The notes below the pieces were generated by a model. It had not been told where the DNA came from, did not search any database, and was given only the letters and a program-made list of their open reading frames with translations. Positions 33,920-42,822 of a stretch of 64,000 nucleotides of DNA are shown here, one piece after another; the stretch's first letter is position 1, and every line of letters starts with the position of its first letter. The stretch is from an uncultured Clostridia bacterium (GTDB lineage Bacteria; Bacillota; Clostridia; Peptostreptococcales; Anaerovoracaceae), in assembly GCA_934281605.1 (NCBI GenBank), contig CAKQXD010000001.1, positions 124,001 to 188,000 on the forward strand. Direction: 5' to 3'. A program made the position numbers and the translations under genes.

Positions 33920-36900
33920 CTAGTTCGCAGAAGACGGCTGTGTTGGCTGTGTATGCGATGGCTGTGTGTGTGTTGGCTGTGTCTGCGTCGCCTGTGTTGC
34001 CTGAGTGATCCGTTCCGTTGTGTTTTCCACTACAGAGCTTGCATCGGAGCCATCGCCCGATCCGCCGGTTCTGGAGAGGGAAGTCTTGGAGTAGGTACCT
34101 TCTACATAGTATTCCCCGTTGACGGATGTAACATTAGACGGCTTTTCCTTGAAAGATCCGCGCGGCAGATCTTTGCAGATCCGGCTCATCATGGAAGACC
34201 AGAGGGATGCACAGGATCCAGAACCTCCGCTCAGCTTGATATTGATATCATTACCCATCCATACAGCTGCGGTGTACTGCGGTGTAAATCCGGAGAACCA
34301 CAGGTCGTAGGAATCACTTGTCGTACCTGTTTTACCACCGACAGGCTGACTGCCGATTGCGGCACGTTTACCAATACCTTCTGTTACAACGGTACGGAGG
34401 ATATCGGTCATAATAAAGGCAACTCCTTCGTCATATACCTGTTCTTCTTCCGCGGTCTTTTCGAAGAGTACTTCGTCGTTGGAGTTGAGAACCTTCGTGT
34501 AAGCGATCGGTGTCTTGTAAACGCCTCCGTTCGGGAAGACTGCATATGCTGCCGTTACCTCCAGTGGGGAGATACCGTTAGTCATACCACCCAGTGCCAG
34601 TGCTGCTGCATTCAGGTCGTTGGCATCGCCTTTTTCCTGGATGCTTGTTACACCGCACTTCTTCAGCATGGAGACGGAGTAATCCGCACCGATCTGATTA
34701 AATGTTTTAACAGAGCATGTGTTTACAGACTGCTGTACCGCGTGTCTGAGGGTCATCTGACCTTTATAACCGGAGTACCAGTTTTTCGGCCATGCTTTGC
34801 CGCGGTTCTTAACTGGGGAGTCGTTGATAACACTGCTTGCGGTGATGTAATCACCCCAGTCGCTGCCATCGCTGTTGTCCAGCTTCATTTTCTTGCTGTC
34901 TTTGGCATATTCATAACTCATCTGCAGCGCAGGTCCGTAGCTTCCGATCGGCTTGATGGTGGAACCAGGCTGACGAGGGCTGTCCGCTCTGTTGTGGAGC
35001 TGTTTTCCCTTGACGCCGCGGCCTCCGATCATAGCTTTGATCTCGCCGGTGGAGTTTTCCAGAACAACGGTAGCAGCCTGCGGCTGACGTACCTTCTGCT
35101 TCATACTGTAGTTCTTGCTGGATACGACCAGCTTATCTCCGCTGGAAACGAAGAAGTCAGGATAGTCTTTGAAGAACTTTGCAGAAATCACGGCATTGCC
35201 GCTGCTGTCCTTCTTGGTGTACCCCTGTGGAATGGAGAGGGCGCCGCTTTCGATGAAGTAGAAGACGCTCTTTTCCTGGGTGTACATTCCCTTGAACTGG
35301 ATGCTGACGTCATTCTGGCCGTTTACCTGCGTGTCGTAGATATTGAGACGTTTTTTGGCGTAAATCGTCAGGCTGCCGTCACTGTTCTTTTTGTATTCAT
35401 CACTGTTGAGTGCGAAATCACCGTTTTTATCGATATAGTAGGAAGTTGGGCGAAGCATCAGCTTGCCGTTCTTCGTCAGGATGTTTCCATTTTTGTCTTT
35501 TCGGACGCCGCTGATACCGACGAAGTTGCTGTCCTTGGAGAATTCGTCCTCTACGATGTCCTGAATGTTGGCATCCATCGTGGTGTAGATCTTCAATCCG
35601 TTGGTATAGATCATATCCTTGGCATCGGCACGGCTGATCCCGTATTCCGATACGATGTCATCGGCCAGCTGGTCGATGGCGTAGTCCGTAAAGTAGGAGG
35701 ATTCATCAGCGCTTTCAGAAACGCCTACTTTAATGTGATTCTGGAGATCATCGCTGAGCGCTTCATCTCTCTGACTTGCGGAGATGTATCCGTCTTCCGC
35801 CATATTTTTCAGAACGGCATCTCTTCTGTCTTTGGAAATTTCTCCATTATACAGATATGTTACCGAATCCGTGCTGGAAATCACCGGCAGTCCGGAGCGG
35901 TTGGTCCCGTCGTAGATCGCCTGTACCAGCGCATAGGAAGTTGGAGACTTCGGAAGCGCTGCGAGGGATGCACATTCCAGCGTGTCCATGTCCTTGGCAT
36001 CCTTGGAGAAGTACGCCTGGGATGCCGCTTCGATTCCATAGGAGTTGAAGCCCAGTGAAATCGTGTTCAGGTATGCTTCCATGATCTGTTTCTTGGAAAG
36101 GTTCTTTTCCAGAATGATCGTGTAGTACGCTTCTGTGATCTTTCTGCTCATGGAACGCTGACTCTTGATATCCGACAGATATACGTTTCTTGCCAGCTGC
36201 TGGGTGATCGTACTGGTACCGCTGATCTGACCGCCGCCGAAGATACTGTCTTTGACTGCGCCCACCAGACGGATGTAGTTGAACCCGTGGTGCTTCCAGA
36301 ACTTCCGGTCTTCGATGGAAACGACTGCGTTGACCATATCTTCCGGAATCTGATCGTATTTTAAAATAGTACGGTTTCCGTCGGAGAAATAGAGGTTTTC
36401 GATTTCTTTTCCGTCGGAATCGTATAAGGTGGATCGCTGTGAAAGCATATCGTAGATATTATCCGTATTCACATTGGCAGTCGATGTCGTCACCATTGTG
36501 AGTCCAACGTAAATGCCGACGCCCATCACAAGCACCATGCATGCGGAAAGCGCAAGCTTTACGAGCTTTTTCCAGGTTTTCTGCGGAGCTACCGGCTTTC
36601 TCGGACCGCCGGAGCCGCGCTTGCCGCCTTTTCCGGAAGCCTTTCTTTCCAGTGCTTCGAGCTGGTCGTGAGCCTTGTTCTGCATATTTCTGATGTGCTG
36701 GTGTTCTCCTGATTTGCCCTGATTGTTATGAGACGCTGCCGGTCTGGCGCTGGAACTGCGTCGGGCGTTGCCGCTTCTCATATTGGTCGCAGAGGCACGG
36801 GAAGACTGTGCACCGTAAGCGTTCTGACCTGCGGAAGGTCTGGCAGCGCGAGGATCTCTGCCTGCTGCTCCGTTTCCGCTGCCCTGATTTCTATGCACAG

Positions 36901-37090
36901 TGGTTCGCTGTCCCGGCTGAGGCCGCTGCCCTTGAGGTCTGCGAGGAGCAGATGATGAAGAATTTCTGCTGCCGGAAGGGTTCGAAGACCGCCCCTGCTG
37001 CGGGGTCGATGGCTGATCGAACTGGGCGAAAAATTCATCTATGTCATCTTTTTTGTTATTGAAGTTATTATTTTTGTAGTTATCTGCCAA
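33920..37090 (-). CDS. Class A penicillin-binding protein (PBP1A-type)
   Basis: A bifunctional peptidoglycan synthase of 1056 residues. The cytoplasmic N-terminus (about 1-175) is long, Asn/Ser/Arg-rich and disordered; one helix follows (about 180-205). The GT51 transglycosylase has EDRKFWKHHGF (about 257) and TSTITQQLARN. A ~300-residue linker precedes the transpeptidase, with PRQPGSTIKP (Ser in the SxxK motif, about 704-713), QSVNTCS and KTGTTS (about 917). The tail is a Thr/Gln/Pro-rich repeat (TQPTHTQPSHTQPTQP). The start is TTG with CAGGAGG upstream. Confidence 0.95.
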   Translation of the reverse strand: MADNYKNNNFNNKKDDIDEFFAQFDQPSTPQQGRSSNPSGSRNSSSSAPRRPQGQRPQPGQRTTVHRNQGSGNGAAGRDPRAARPSAGQNAYGAQSSRASATNMRSGNARRSSSARPAASHNNQGKSGEHQHIRNMQNKAHDQLEALERKASGKGGKRGSGGPRKPVAPQKTWKKLVKLALSACMVLVMGVGIYVGLTMVTTSTANVNTDNIYDMLSQRSTLYDSDGKEIENLYFSDGNRTILKYDQIPEDMVNAVVSIEDRKFWKHHGFNYIRLVGAVKDSIFGGGQISGTSTITQQLARNVYLSDIKSQRSMSRKITEAYYTIILEKNLSKKQIMEAYLNTISLGFNSYGIEAASQAYFSKDAKDMDTLECASLAALPKSPTSYALVQAIYDGTNRSGLPVISSTDSVTYLYNGEISKDRRDAVLKNMAEDGYISASQRDEALSDDLQNHIKVGVSESADESSYFTDYAIDQLADDIVSEYGISRADAKDMIYTNGLKIYTTMDANIQDIVEDEFSKDSNFVGISGVRKDKNGNILTKNGKLMLRPTSYYIDKNGDFALNSDEYKKNSDGSLTIYAKKRLNIYDTQVNGQNDVSIQFKGMYTQEKSVFYFIESGALSIPQGYTKKDSSGNAVISAKFFKDYPDFFVSSGDKLVVSSKNYSMKQKVRQPQAATVVLENSTGEIKAMIGGRGVKGKQLHNRADSPRQPGSTIKPIGSYGPALQMSYEYAKDSKKMKLDNSDGSDWGDYITASSVINDSPVKNRGKAWPKNWYSGYKGQMTLRHAVQQSVNTCSVKTFNQIGADYSVSMLKKCGVTSIQEKGDANDLNAAALALGGMTNGISPLEVTAAYAVFPNGGVYKTPIAYTKVLNSNDEVLFEKTAEEEQVYDEGVAFIMTDILRTVVTEGIGKRAAIGSQPVGGKTGTTSDSYDLWFSGFTPQYTAAVWMGNDINIKLSGGSGSCASLWSSMMSRICKDLPRGSFKEKPSNVTSVNGEYYVEGTYSKTSLSRTGGSGDGSDASSVVENTTERITQATQATQTQPTHTQPSHTQPTQPSSAN

Positions 37091-37122
37091 AATACTTTCC
37101 TCCTGTAAACATAATCATCGTA

Positions 37123-37131
37123 ATTATACCA
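37123..37131 (-). promoter_or_regulatory. Extended -10 promoter of the PBP gene
   Basis: TGGTATAAT on the minus strand, 32 nt before the TTG start. Confidence 0.6.
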
Positions 37132-37657
37132 TAGACCGGGAAAAAGTAAAAGAAAAACGGGGCGCTTTACAAAAACAACACAATGGGAAATATTGGGTGA
37201 CACCGACGTCTGAACGGTAGTTGCACAGAATATTTTGGCGGTCGCTGGCGATTGTAGATGCATGGCCGGATTATCGTGAATAGCTGCAAAGATATCGTAG
37301 GGGATAGTTTAGGATCTGGAGCGTTGCTGGAGGTTCTGCGTGTGCGGTGATAATACCACGAACTACTGCAAAGAGTACTGCTGCGGATAATTTTGCAGAA
37401 TGGGGAGTGTTGGTATTCGGGGAAAATAACGCAGACAGGAAAATAAAATGGTTGCAGGATAATTTCTCCATGAAGTACTATCGCAGATTTAATTCTTGAT
37501 AGGATTCAGGATAAAAGTGCCTGGTAAATAAGCGCTAGACTATCCGGTACGAGATGGACCAATGGCAAAACGGGTATTTTAATTGTCAATGTAAACTTGA
37601 AATCCGTATCATAAATATACTTTGTAGCATCTGATGGAAAATATAGCAAGGGAATAA
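37132..37657. other. Gene-poor stretch
   Basis: No convincing ORF on either strand. It contains two CTGCAAAG octamers (37284, 37366). Stretches with stop codons in all frames suggest plain intergenic DNA or an old relic. Confidence 0.5.
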
Positions 37658-37686
37658 TTGACAAGGCATTAGCAATAATGTAAAAT
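37658..37686 (+). promoter_or_regulatory. Strong sigma-A-type promoter
   Basis: TTGACA, a 17-bp spacer and TAAAAT, 70 nt upstream of the gene at 37757. It probably drives the 37757-comEC-holA run. Confidence 0.75.
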
Positions 37687-37756
37687 AATAACAAAATAGT
37701 AAAAAAGAGCATTGTTTAAAAGCTCGAAGTATCCAAAATCAAAAAAGGGGGGGATT

Positions 37757-38218
37757 ATGAGAGCATCGTATTATGTTATGTCGGATTTGGAACGGCAGCT
37801 GACGCAGTTGTATGAGAAGAAAAAAACGCGCAGAGCACTTTACCGCAAGGAACTGAGGCTGCTGCCTGAGAGGAATCTGGTGATTCGCCAGCAGGAGAAT
37901 GGTCGGTTTTATTTTTATGAAAAACGGGATGGTCAGGAGCGGGGAATCACGAAAAAGAAAGTACATGCGAGCTGGCTGGCGCGAAAGATGTTTCTTGAAA
38001 AATGTCTGGATGCAGCGGAACTTGAGTGCAGAGTACTGTCTGGTGCGTTGAAGCAACTGGAGCGGCAGATTTATCAAACCAAAAGCGGGATCATGGTGCG
38101 GTCAAAATCGGAGCGGATGATCGCGGATTTCCTGACGGAGCAGCTGGAGGAAATCCTGATGCGGTTTGGCGTCGGGATCCTTTCGGGAATTGATATTGAT
38201 CAGGGAGCGGCGGCATGA
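37757..38218 (+). CDS. Unknown protein, possibly truncated nuclease-like (RSKSE motif)
   Basis: A basic protein of 153 residues with coiled-helical character. Near the C-terminus it reads VRSKSERMIADFL. In larger Clostridial proteins I recall, an R-S-K-S-E..IA..L motif opens a restriction-endonuclease-like domain. Here the protein stops about 30 residues later, overlapping comEC by 4 bp, so that domain would be missing. Either a short stand-alone protein or a truncated one. GGGGGGGA precedes the ATG. Function unknown. Confidence 0.5.
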   Translation: MRASYYVMSDLERQLTQLYEKKKTRRALYRKELRLLPERNLVIRQQENGRFYFYEKRDGQERGITKKKVHASWLARKMFLEKCLDAAELECRVLSGALKQLERQIYQTKSGIMVRSKSERMIADFLTEQLEEILMRFGVGILSGIDIDQGAAA

Positions 38219-40848
38219 TTCGCAGGCCGCTGTTTCTGGGAACGCTGGGATTTTGCGGAGCCATTTTGGTTTCGTGTTTTCTTGGAAAGGCGGCAGCCTT
38301 GAGTGTGCTGGGAGTTCTGACGATAGTGTGGTGGCAGAACGGAAGCAAAGCAAAATCAAGGGATCAGTCTGAAAAGCGGTCAGCTTCTGAGACACACAGT
38401 CCAGAGGAGGGTGTGTGCCAACCGGAGGCTGATATCGGTCCACAGCGGATCCGGATGCAAAGGCTGCGGCTTCGCAAACACGGCGCGGCGATATTATTGA
38501 TCTTTTACGCTGTGAGCTTCGCTAATTTTCAGCTGTATGGTTTGCAAAGGGATCTTTTTGCAGAATTGGATGGAACGGTGGCTGTAGCCGGAACGGTATT
38601 AAACAGCAGCATCCGCACTGCCAGCAGCGGGGACGAGTATCTGCAGATGACGGTCAGGGTGGAACGGATCGGTAAACAGGAAGTTTCGCGCAGATGGTTT
38701 GAGCGACCGGTAAAGCTGCTGGTCAAACAGTATCCGAGCAAGGGAAAGTCGGGCTTTGGGAGTTGGGAGGATTCACAAGGCAGGTACGATCTCAAGTCGG
38801 ATGCTTCAGCAGACGCCGCTTCCTCCGATCTGACTCCCATCCCGCCGGGCACGCAGCTTAACGTCACCGGCGAGGTGGAACTGCCGTCCGGGCGGCGCAA
38901 TCCTAACTGCTTCGACTATCAGTTGTATTTGAAAACCATCGGCATCGACCGCATCATGAATGTGCAGACGATGGATATAAAAGAAGAAAGTCGTTCTTTA
39001 CAGGGATGGCTTTTCCTTCAAAAGGAAAAATATCTGACGAAACTGAAAGCATCGGCGGGAGAATCTGCGGCAGGACTGATGCGGGGAATTTTATTCGGAG
39101 AGAAAACAGAAATCGGAGAGGATACCCTGGAGGAATTCCAGAGAAACGGTACGGCTCATATTCTGGCAGTCAGCGGCTTGCACATCGGCATTTTATATGG
39201 CGTTTTAGGCAAATTGTGGCGTGGGAAAAAGGGCTGGCTGTATTTCTGGATGGTGACATTGGTATTGCTGGGGTACAGTTTTCTGGCGTCCTTTTCGCCA
39301 TCGGTGATCCGGGCGTCAGTGATGATCGTGCTTCATCTGTATGCTAAAGTAAGGCATTTGCGATACGACCTGGGATCAGCTTCTTTCGTGGTTCTGCTGC
39401 TGGTCCTTCTGCGAAATCCCATGCAGCTGTTCCACACTGGTCTGCAGATGTCTTTTCTGGCAGTGCTGACATTATCTTCTGCGGCGCCGTTTTTTCGCAA
39501 GTTTTACCAGGGGATCTTCCTGTCCAGCGGTGTGGTGCAGCTGGGACTGCTGCCTTACACGGCATATGTGTTCAACTACGTGTCGCTGGCATCGGTCTTT
39601 ATCAACGTTCCCATCATATTGTTGGCGGGGTTTCTCGTTCCGCTGGGGATCGGCGGATTCGCAATGGATCTGCTGTTGTCACAGATGGTTTTGCTGTCAG
39701 GTGCGGATTTTATGTCAGACGGTGTTTTTCAAATGCTTTTTGAGCTGCTGGGGCAGGTGCTGAGTGGGCTTTGCCAGCTATTGACGATGTGCAACGGTAT
39801 GACCTGTATCAAGGGCGTGACTTCTTTTGAGATAACAAGTCCGCCGCGATGGCTGCTGGCGGGATACTACCTGCTGCTTCTGCTGTTTTTATCGGAAGAA
39901 GGGCGGCTGCTGATCCTGCGCAAGAAAAAAAAGATAGTAGCCTTGCTGATCTGTCTCTGCCTGGGAGTATCGGCGGTATTCGGGCAGGCGACCGCCACCG
40001 GATTTGAAAAGACTTCTATCGTATTCGTAGATGTAGGTCAGGGAGACTGCATGCATATCAGGACGGAGGACGGTCGCAATTATCTGGTAGATGGCGGAGG
40101 CAAGATCGATTACAATCTGGGCAAGAAAACCCTCAAGCCCTATTTGCTGAAAAACGGTGTGCGACGGTTAGACGGGGCATTTGTAACCCATTTGCATACG
40201 GATCACTATAAAGGAATCGCGGAGCTGTGTCAGGAGGGCATGGTGAACAAGTTGTTTCTCTACGAGGGCAGCAGGAACAAGACAGAGCAGATTTGTAGGG
40301 AAACAGGTCTGTCCGCGGACGATCTGGTGTTTCTTCACGCTGGTCAGACCGTGTCGCTGGGCGATGCGGATCCTGCAAAGAATACGCCAGAGCGTATAGA
40401 GGTACTGTGGCCGGAAACTGGCGAACGTTCCGGAGCATCTTTGCAGAAAAATGGCGAGGAAGACGAAAACGAGACCAGCCTGATCCTGAAAATCCATGCG
40501 GGAGGTATGAGATTACTGGCTACCGGGGACGTCGATGCGGCGTGCGAGGACAGGCTGGCGGCGAAGTATCGGGATGGATTGAAGGTGGATCTGCTGAAGG
40601 TGGCTCATCATGGAAGCAGGTACAGCTGGTCGGACGCGTTTGCAAAATATGCAGAGCCCCAGGCAGCGGTGTTTCAGGTGGGAAAAAATAATTATGGACA
40701 TCCCAATGGCGAAATCATCGCAGGCTACGAGCAGGCGGGAGCCGGGATCTGGCGCAACGATCTGCAGGGTGCTGTCGGATTTTCCTGCCGGGGAGAGGAT
40801 CCTGCAACCGGGAAAAAGCGGTTAGAGGTTGTCACGATGCTGCCGTGA
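38215..40848 (+). CDS. comEC: ComEC/Rec2-family DNA internalisation protein
   Basis: A membrane channel protein of 877 residues. N-terminal helices and an OB-like DUF4131 region come first. The Competence domain follows with HILAVSGLHIGIL (about 315-327) and many helices to about residue 560. The C-terminal metallo-beta-lactamase domain has HLHTDHYKG (about 658-666), DVGQGDCMHI and VAHHGSRYSW. ComEC passes single-stranded DNA across the membrane during transformation. All domains look intact. Other competence genes are not in the window. Confidence 0.92.
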   Translation: MIRRPLFLGTLGFCGAILVSCFLGKAAALSVLGVLTIVWWQNGSKAKSRDQSEKRSASETHSPEEGVCQPEADIGPQRIRMQRLRLRKHGAAILLIFYAVSFANFQLYGLQRDLFAELDGTVAVAGTVLNSSIRTASSGDEYLQMTVRVERIGKQEVSRRWFERPVKLLVKQYPSKGKSGFGSWEDSQGRYDLKSDASADAASSDLTPIPPGTQLNVTGEVELPSGRRNPNCFDYQLYLKTIGIDRIMNVQTMDIKEESRSLQGWLFLQKEKYLTKLKASAGESAAGLMRGILFGEKTEIGEDTLEEFQRNGTAHILAVSGLHIGILYGVLGKLWRGKKGWLYFWMVTLVLLGYSFLASFSPSVIRASVMIVLHLYAKVRHLRYDLGSASFVVLLLVLLRNPMQLFHTGLQMSFLAVLTLSSAAPFFRKFYQGIFLSSGVVQLGLLPYTAYVFNYVSLASVFINVPIILLAGFLVPLGIGGFAMDLLLSQMVLLSGADFMSDGVFQMLFELLGQVLSGLCQLLTMCNGMTCIKGVTSFEITSPPRWLLAGYYLLLLLFLSEEGRLLILRKKKKIVALLICLCLGVSAVFGQATATGFEKTSIVFVDVGQGDCMHIRTEDGRNYLVDGGGKIDYNLGKKTLKPYLLKNGVRRLDGAFVTHLHTDHYKGIAELCQEGMVNKLFLYEGSRNKTEQICRETGLSADDLVFLHAGQTVSLGDADPAKNTPERIEVLWPETGERSGASLQKNGEEDENETSLILKIHAGGMRLLATGDVDAACEDRLAAKYRDGLKVDLLKVAHHGSRYSWSDAFAKYAEPQAAVFQVGKNNYGHPNGEIIAGYEQAGAGIWRNDLQGAVGFSCRGEDPATGKKRLEVVTMLP

Positions 40849-40878
40849 CGGTATAATAGGCGGCAGGAGACTAGAATT

Positions 40879-41940
40879 ATGGCGATGGATTACAGAGAAA
40901 AAGAACATGCTTTTATTACAATAGAAAAAGACCTGAAAAGCGGGAAAATCCCGCGGGTGGTGCTGCTTTGCGGCAGTGAGGAATATCTGATCGAGTGGTA
41001 CACCCAGGTGCTGACGAGGCGATATGTATCGGACGCATGCCGCGCCCTGGATCTGGTGCGGCTGGAAGGTGACGGCCTCAGCCTGGAGCGGATCACGGAG
41101 GGTCTGGAGACGGTGAGCCTGATGTCGGAGCGCAAGGTGGTGCTTCTGCCGGACTTTCTTCCTGCAGCGGGGAAGTCCCTGCGGGGGTTTCCGGAATCCG
41201 ACTGCAAAGCGCTGGCGGCGTATCTGCCCCAGGTGATGGAGGGCAGTATGCTGCTCATGTGTGCAGCGGATCAGGAAGAACAGAAACCGAAGAAAAACGT
41301 GATCCGGACGGCGGTGGAAAAATGCGGTAAGGTCTATGATTTTCAGCCGTTAAAGGACAAGCAGCTTCATGGATTTATCGAAAAGCGTCTGCGGGCCAGC
41401 GGCAAGAATTACCGGCCGTCGGTGGTGTCTGCCATCATTTCCAGCAGCGGATATGGAAATAAGGCGGTGAATTACAGCTTGTACAATCTGGACAACGACT
41501 TAAAGAAGATCATCGCCTACAGCGGGGATGAGATCACGACAGCGGATGTGGGATCCGTTCTTTCAGTCAACCCGGAAAACAACGTCTTCGCCATGCTGGA
41601 TGCCATCGGCAGGAACCGTAAGGATGAGGCACTGCGGCTGCTTCACAATCTGCTGGAATCTGGAACGCCCGTGTTCAATCTTTTGCGCTTGATCACGGGT
41701 CAGCTGGAACTGATCCTTTCCATCAAGGAAATGAAGGAAGACGGCATGAATCTGACACAGATCCAGAAAAAGCTGGGGGTGCATCAGTTTCGGGTGAAAA
41801 AGGCGGCTGCCGTGGGCGGAAACTGCTCCGTGGGCTATCTGAAAAATATTTTGTCGGAGGCTTATCAGGTGGATGAGCATATCAAGACGGGGCTCTTTGA
41901 CGGGCAGTTGGCGCTGGAATACTTCATCGCAAAGCTGTAA
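40879..41940 (+). CDS. holA: DNA polymerase III delta subunit
   Basis: Clamp-loader subunit of 353 residues that opens the beta ring. Family signs are an early VVLLCGSEEYLIEWY stretch, PEDN-like SVNPENNVFAMLDAIG and a C-terminal AYQVDEHIKTGLFDGQLALE helix. It lies right after comEC, the usual Firmicute order comEC-holA. The ATG has AGGAGA 9 nt upstream. Confidence 0.93.
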   Translation: MAMDYREKEHAFITIEKDLKSGKIPRVVLLCGSEEYLIEWYTQVLTRRYVSDACRALDLVRLEGDGLSLERITEGLETVSLMSERKVVLLPDFLPAAGKSLRGFPESDCKALAAYLPQVMEGSMLLMCAADQEEQKPKKNVIRTAVEKCGKVYDFQPLKDKQLHGFIEKRLRASGKNYRPSVVSAIISSSGYGNKAVNYSLYNLDNDLKKIIAYSGDEITTADVGSVLSVNPENNVFAMLDAIGRNRKDEALRLLHNLLESGTPVFNLLRLITGQLELILSIKEMKEDGMNLTQIQKKLGVHQFRVKKAAAVGGNCSVGYLKNILSEAYQVDEHIKTGLFDGQLALEYFIAKL

Positions 41941-42193
41941 AGAATATCCAAAACAATACGGCAAATTAGTACCAAAAGATGCAAATGTCGTGTCGCAGAC
42001 TTTGCAGAAAAGACTAAAAACAGGACAGAATGGAATGTGAAAAATCGGGAGCGCATAAAGCACTCTCTTTTTTTTACCGCAAGATCGTAAGAAGCGCCAG
42101 AGAACGCTTTGCAGAAACAGGGAAAAGCATCTCGAAAAAAGCATTCGATAAAACCATTGAAATTTAAACGATGTAACTGGTTTTGTAAAAAAC

Positions 42194-42227
42194 AAAAAAA
42201 GCAGTTTGCGCAGTTGCTTTTTTTCAG
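42194..42227 (+). terminator. Rho-independent terminator
   Basis: AAAAAAAGCA pairs with TGCTTTTTTT around GTTTGCGCAGT. The stretch 41941-42193 before it holds two CTTTGCAG octamers (42000, 42107) and a weak GAGCGC/GCACTC hairpin, but no gene. Confidence 0.65.
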
Positions 42228-42292
42228 AACCTTTGATACAATTACACTGTTCGCATGATATAAATGTAAAATTATTTTTAGGAGGAACTAAC

Positions 42293-42811
42293 ATGAGTGA
42301 AAAAGGTTGTAACTGCAATTGCGCGCAGAACAGAGCAGCCGAGTTCAAAGATCTCGCGCCTGTACTGGAGCAATATGCAAAAGTGCCGGGGAGTCTGATC
42401 ACGATCCTGCAGAAGGCTCAGGATATCTACGGCTACCTTTCTTTGGATGCTATCAACTACATCTCGGAAGAAACCGGCATTAAACCTGCTAAGATCTATG
42501 GTGTTGCCACTTTCTATGCACAGTTCAGACTGAAGCCTGTCGGCAAGTATCTGATCATGCTCTGCCAGGGTACTGCATGCCACGTTAACGGCTCCGAAAT
42601 GATCGAAGAAGCCATTTGTGAGTACCTGGATATCAAGGACGGAGAAACAACGGAAGACGGTATCTTTACACTGAACAACGTTGCCTGCCTGGGATGCTGC
42701 TCCCTGGCTCCTGTTATGATGGTCAAGAGCGTTGAGGGCGATGAAACTTACGGTAACCTGACAAAGGATTCCGTAAAGCAGATCCTCGGTGAAATCAGAG
42801 AAAGAGCTTAG
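42293..42811 (+). CDS. NuoE-like [2Fe-2S] subunit (StnA/HydA-type partner)
   Basis: A thioredoxin-fold iron-sulfur protein of 172 residues. Cluster ligands are CQGTACH (about 102-108) and CLGCC (about 142-146). The helical N-terminus has SLITILQKAQDIYGYLS and GVATFYAQFRLKP, typical of NuoE. It starts a three-gene unit with NuoF-like and NfnB/NuoG-like chains, so it belongs to a soluble NADH-linked complex rather than complex I. A Cys-rich start (CNCNC) is unusual. GGAGGA precedes the ATG at 42293. Confidence 0.85.
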   Translation: MSEKGCNCNCAQNRAAEFKDLAPVLEQYAKVPGSLITILQKAQDIYGYLSLDAINYISEETGIKPAKIYGVATFYAQFRLKPVGKYLIMLCQGTACHVNGSEMIEEAICEYLDIKDGETTEDGIFTLNNVACLGCCSLAPVMMVKSVEGDETYGNLTKDSVKQILGEIRERA

Positions 42812-42822
42812 GAGGTGAAGGT

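Noticed and set aside
33953..36058. A plus-strand ORF of 701 codons opposite the PBP gene
   Set aside because: No ribosome-binding site and no recognisable domain; the other strand has complete PBP motifs.
42050..42075. A second terminator after holA
   Set aside because: GAGCGC/GCACTC pairs imperfectly and the stem is too short, although a T-run follows; the hairpin at 42194 is better.
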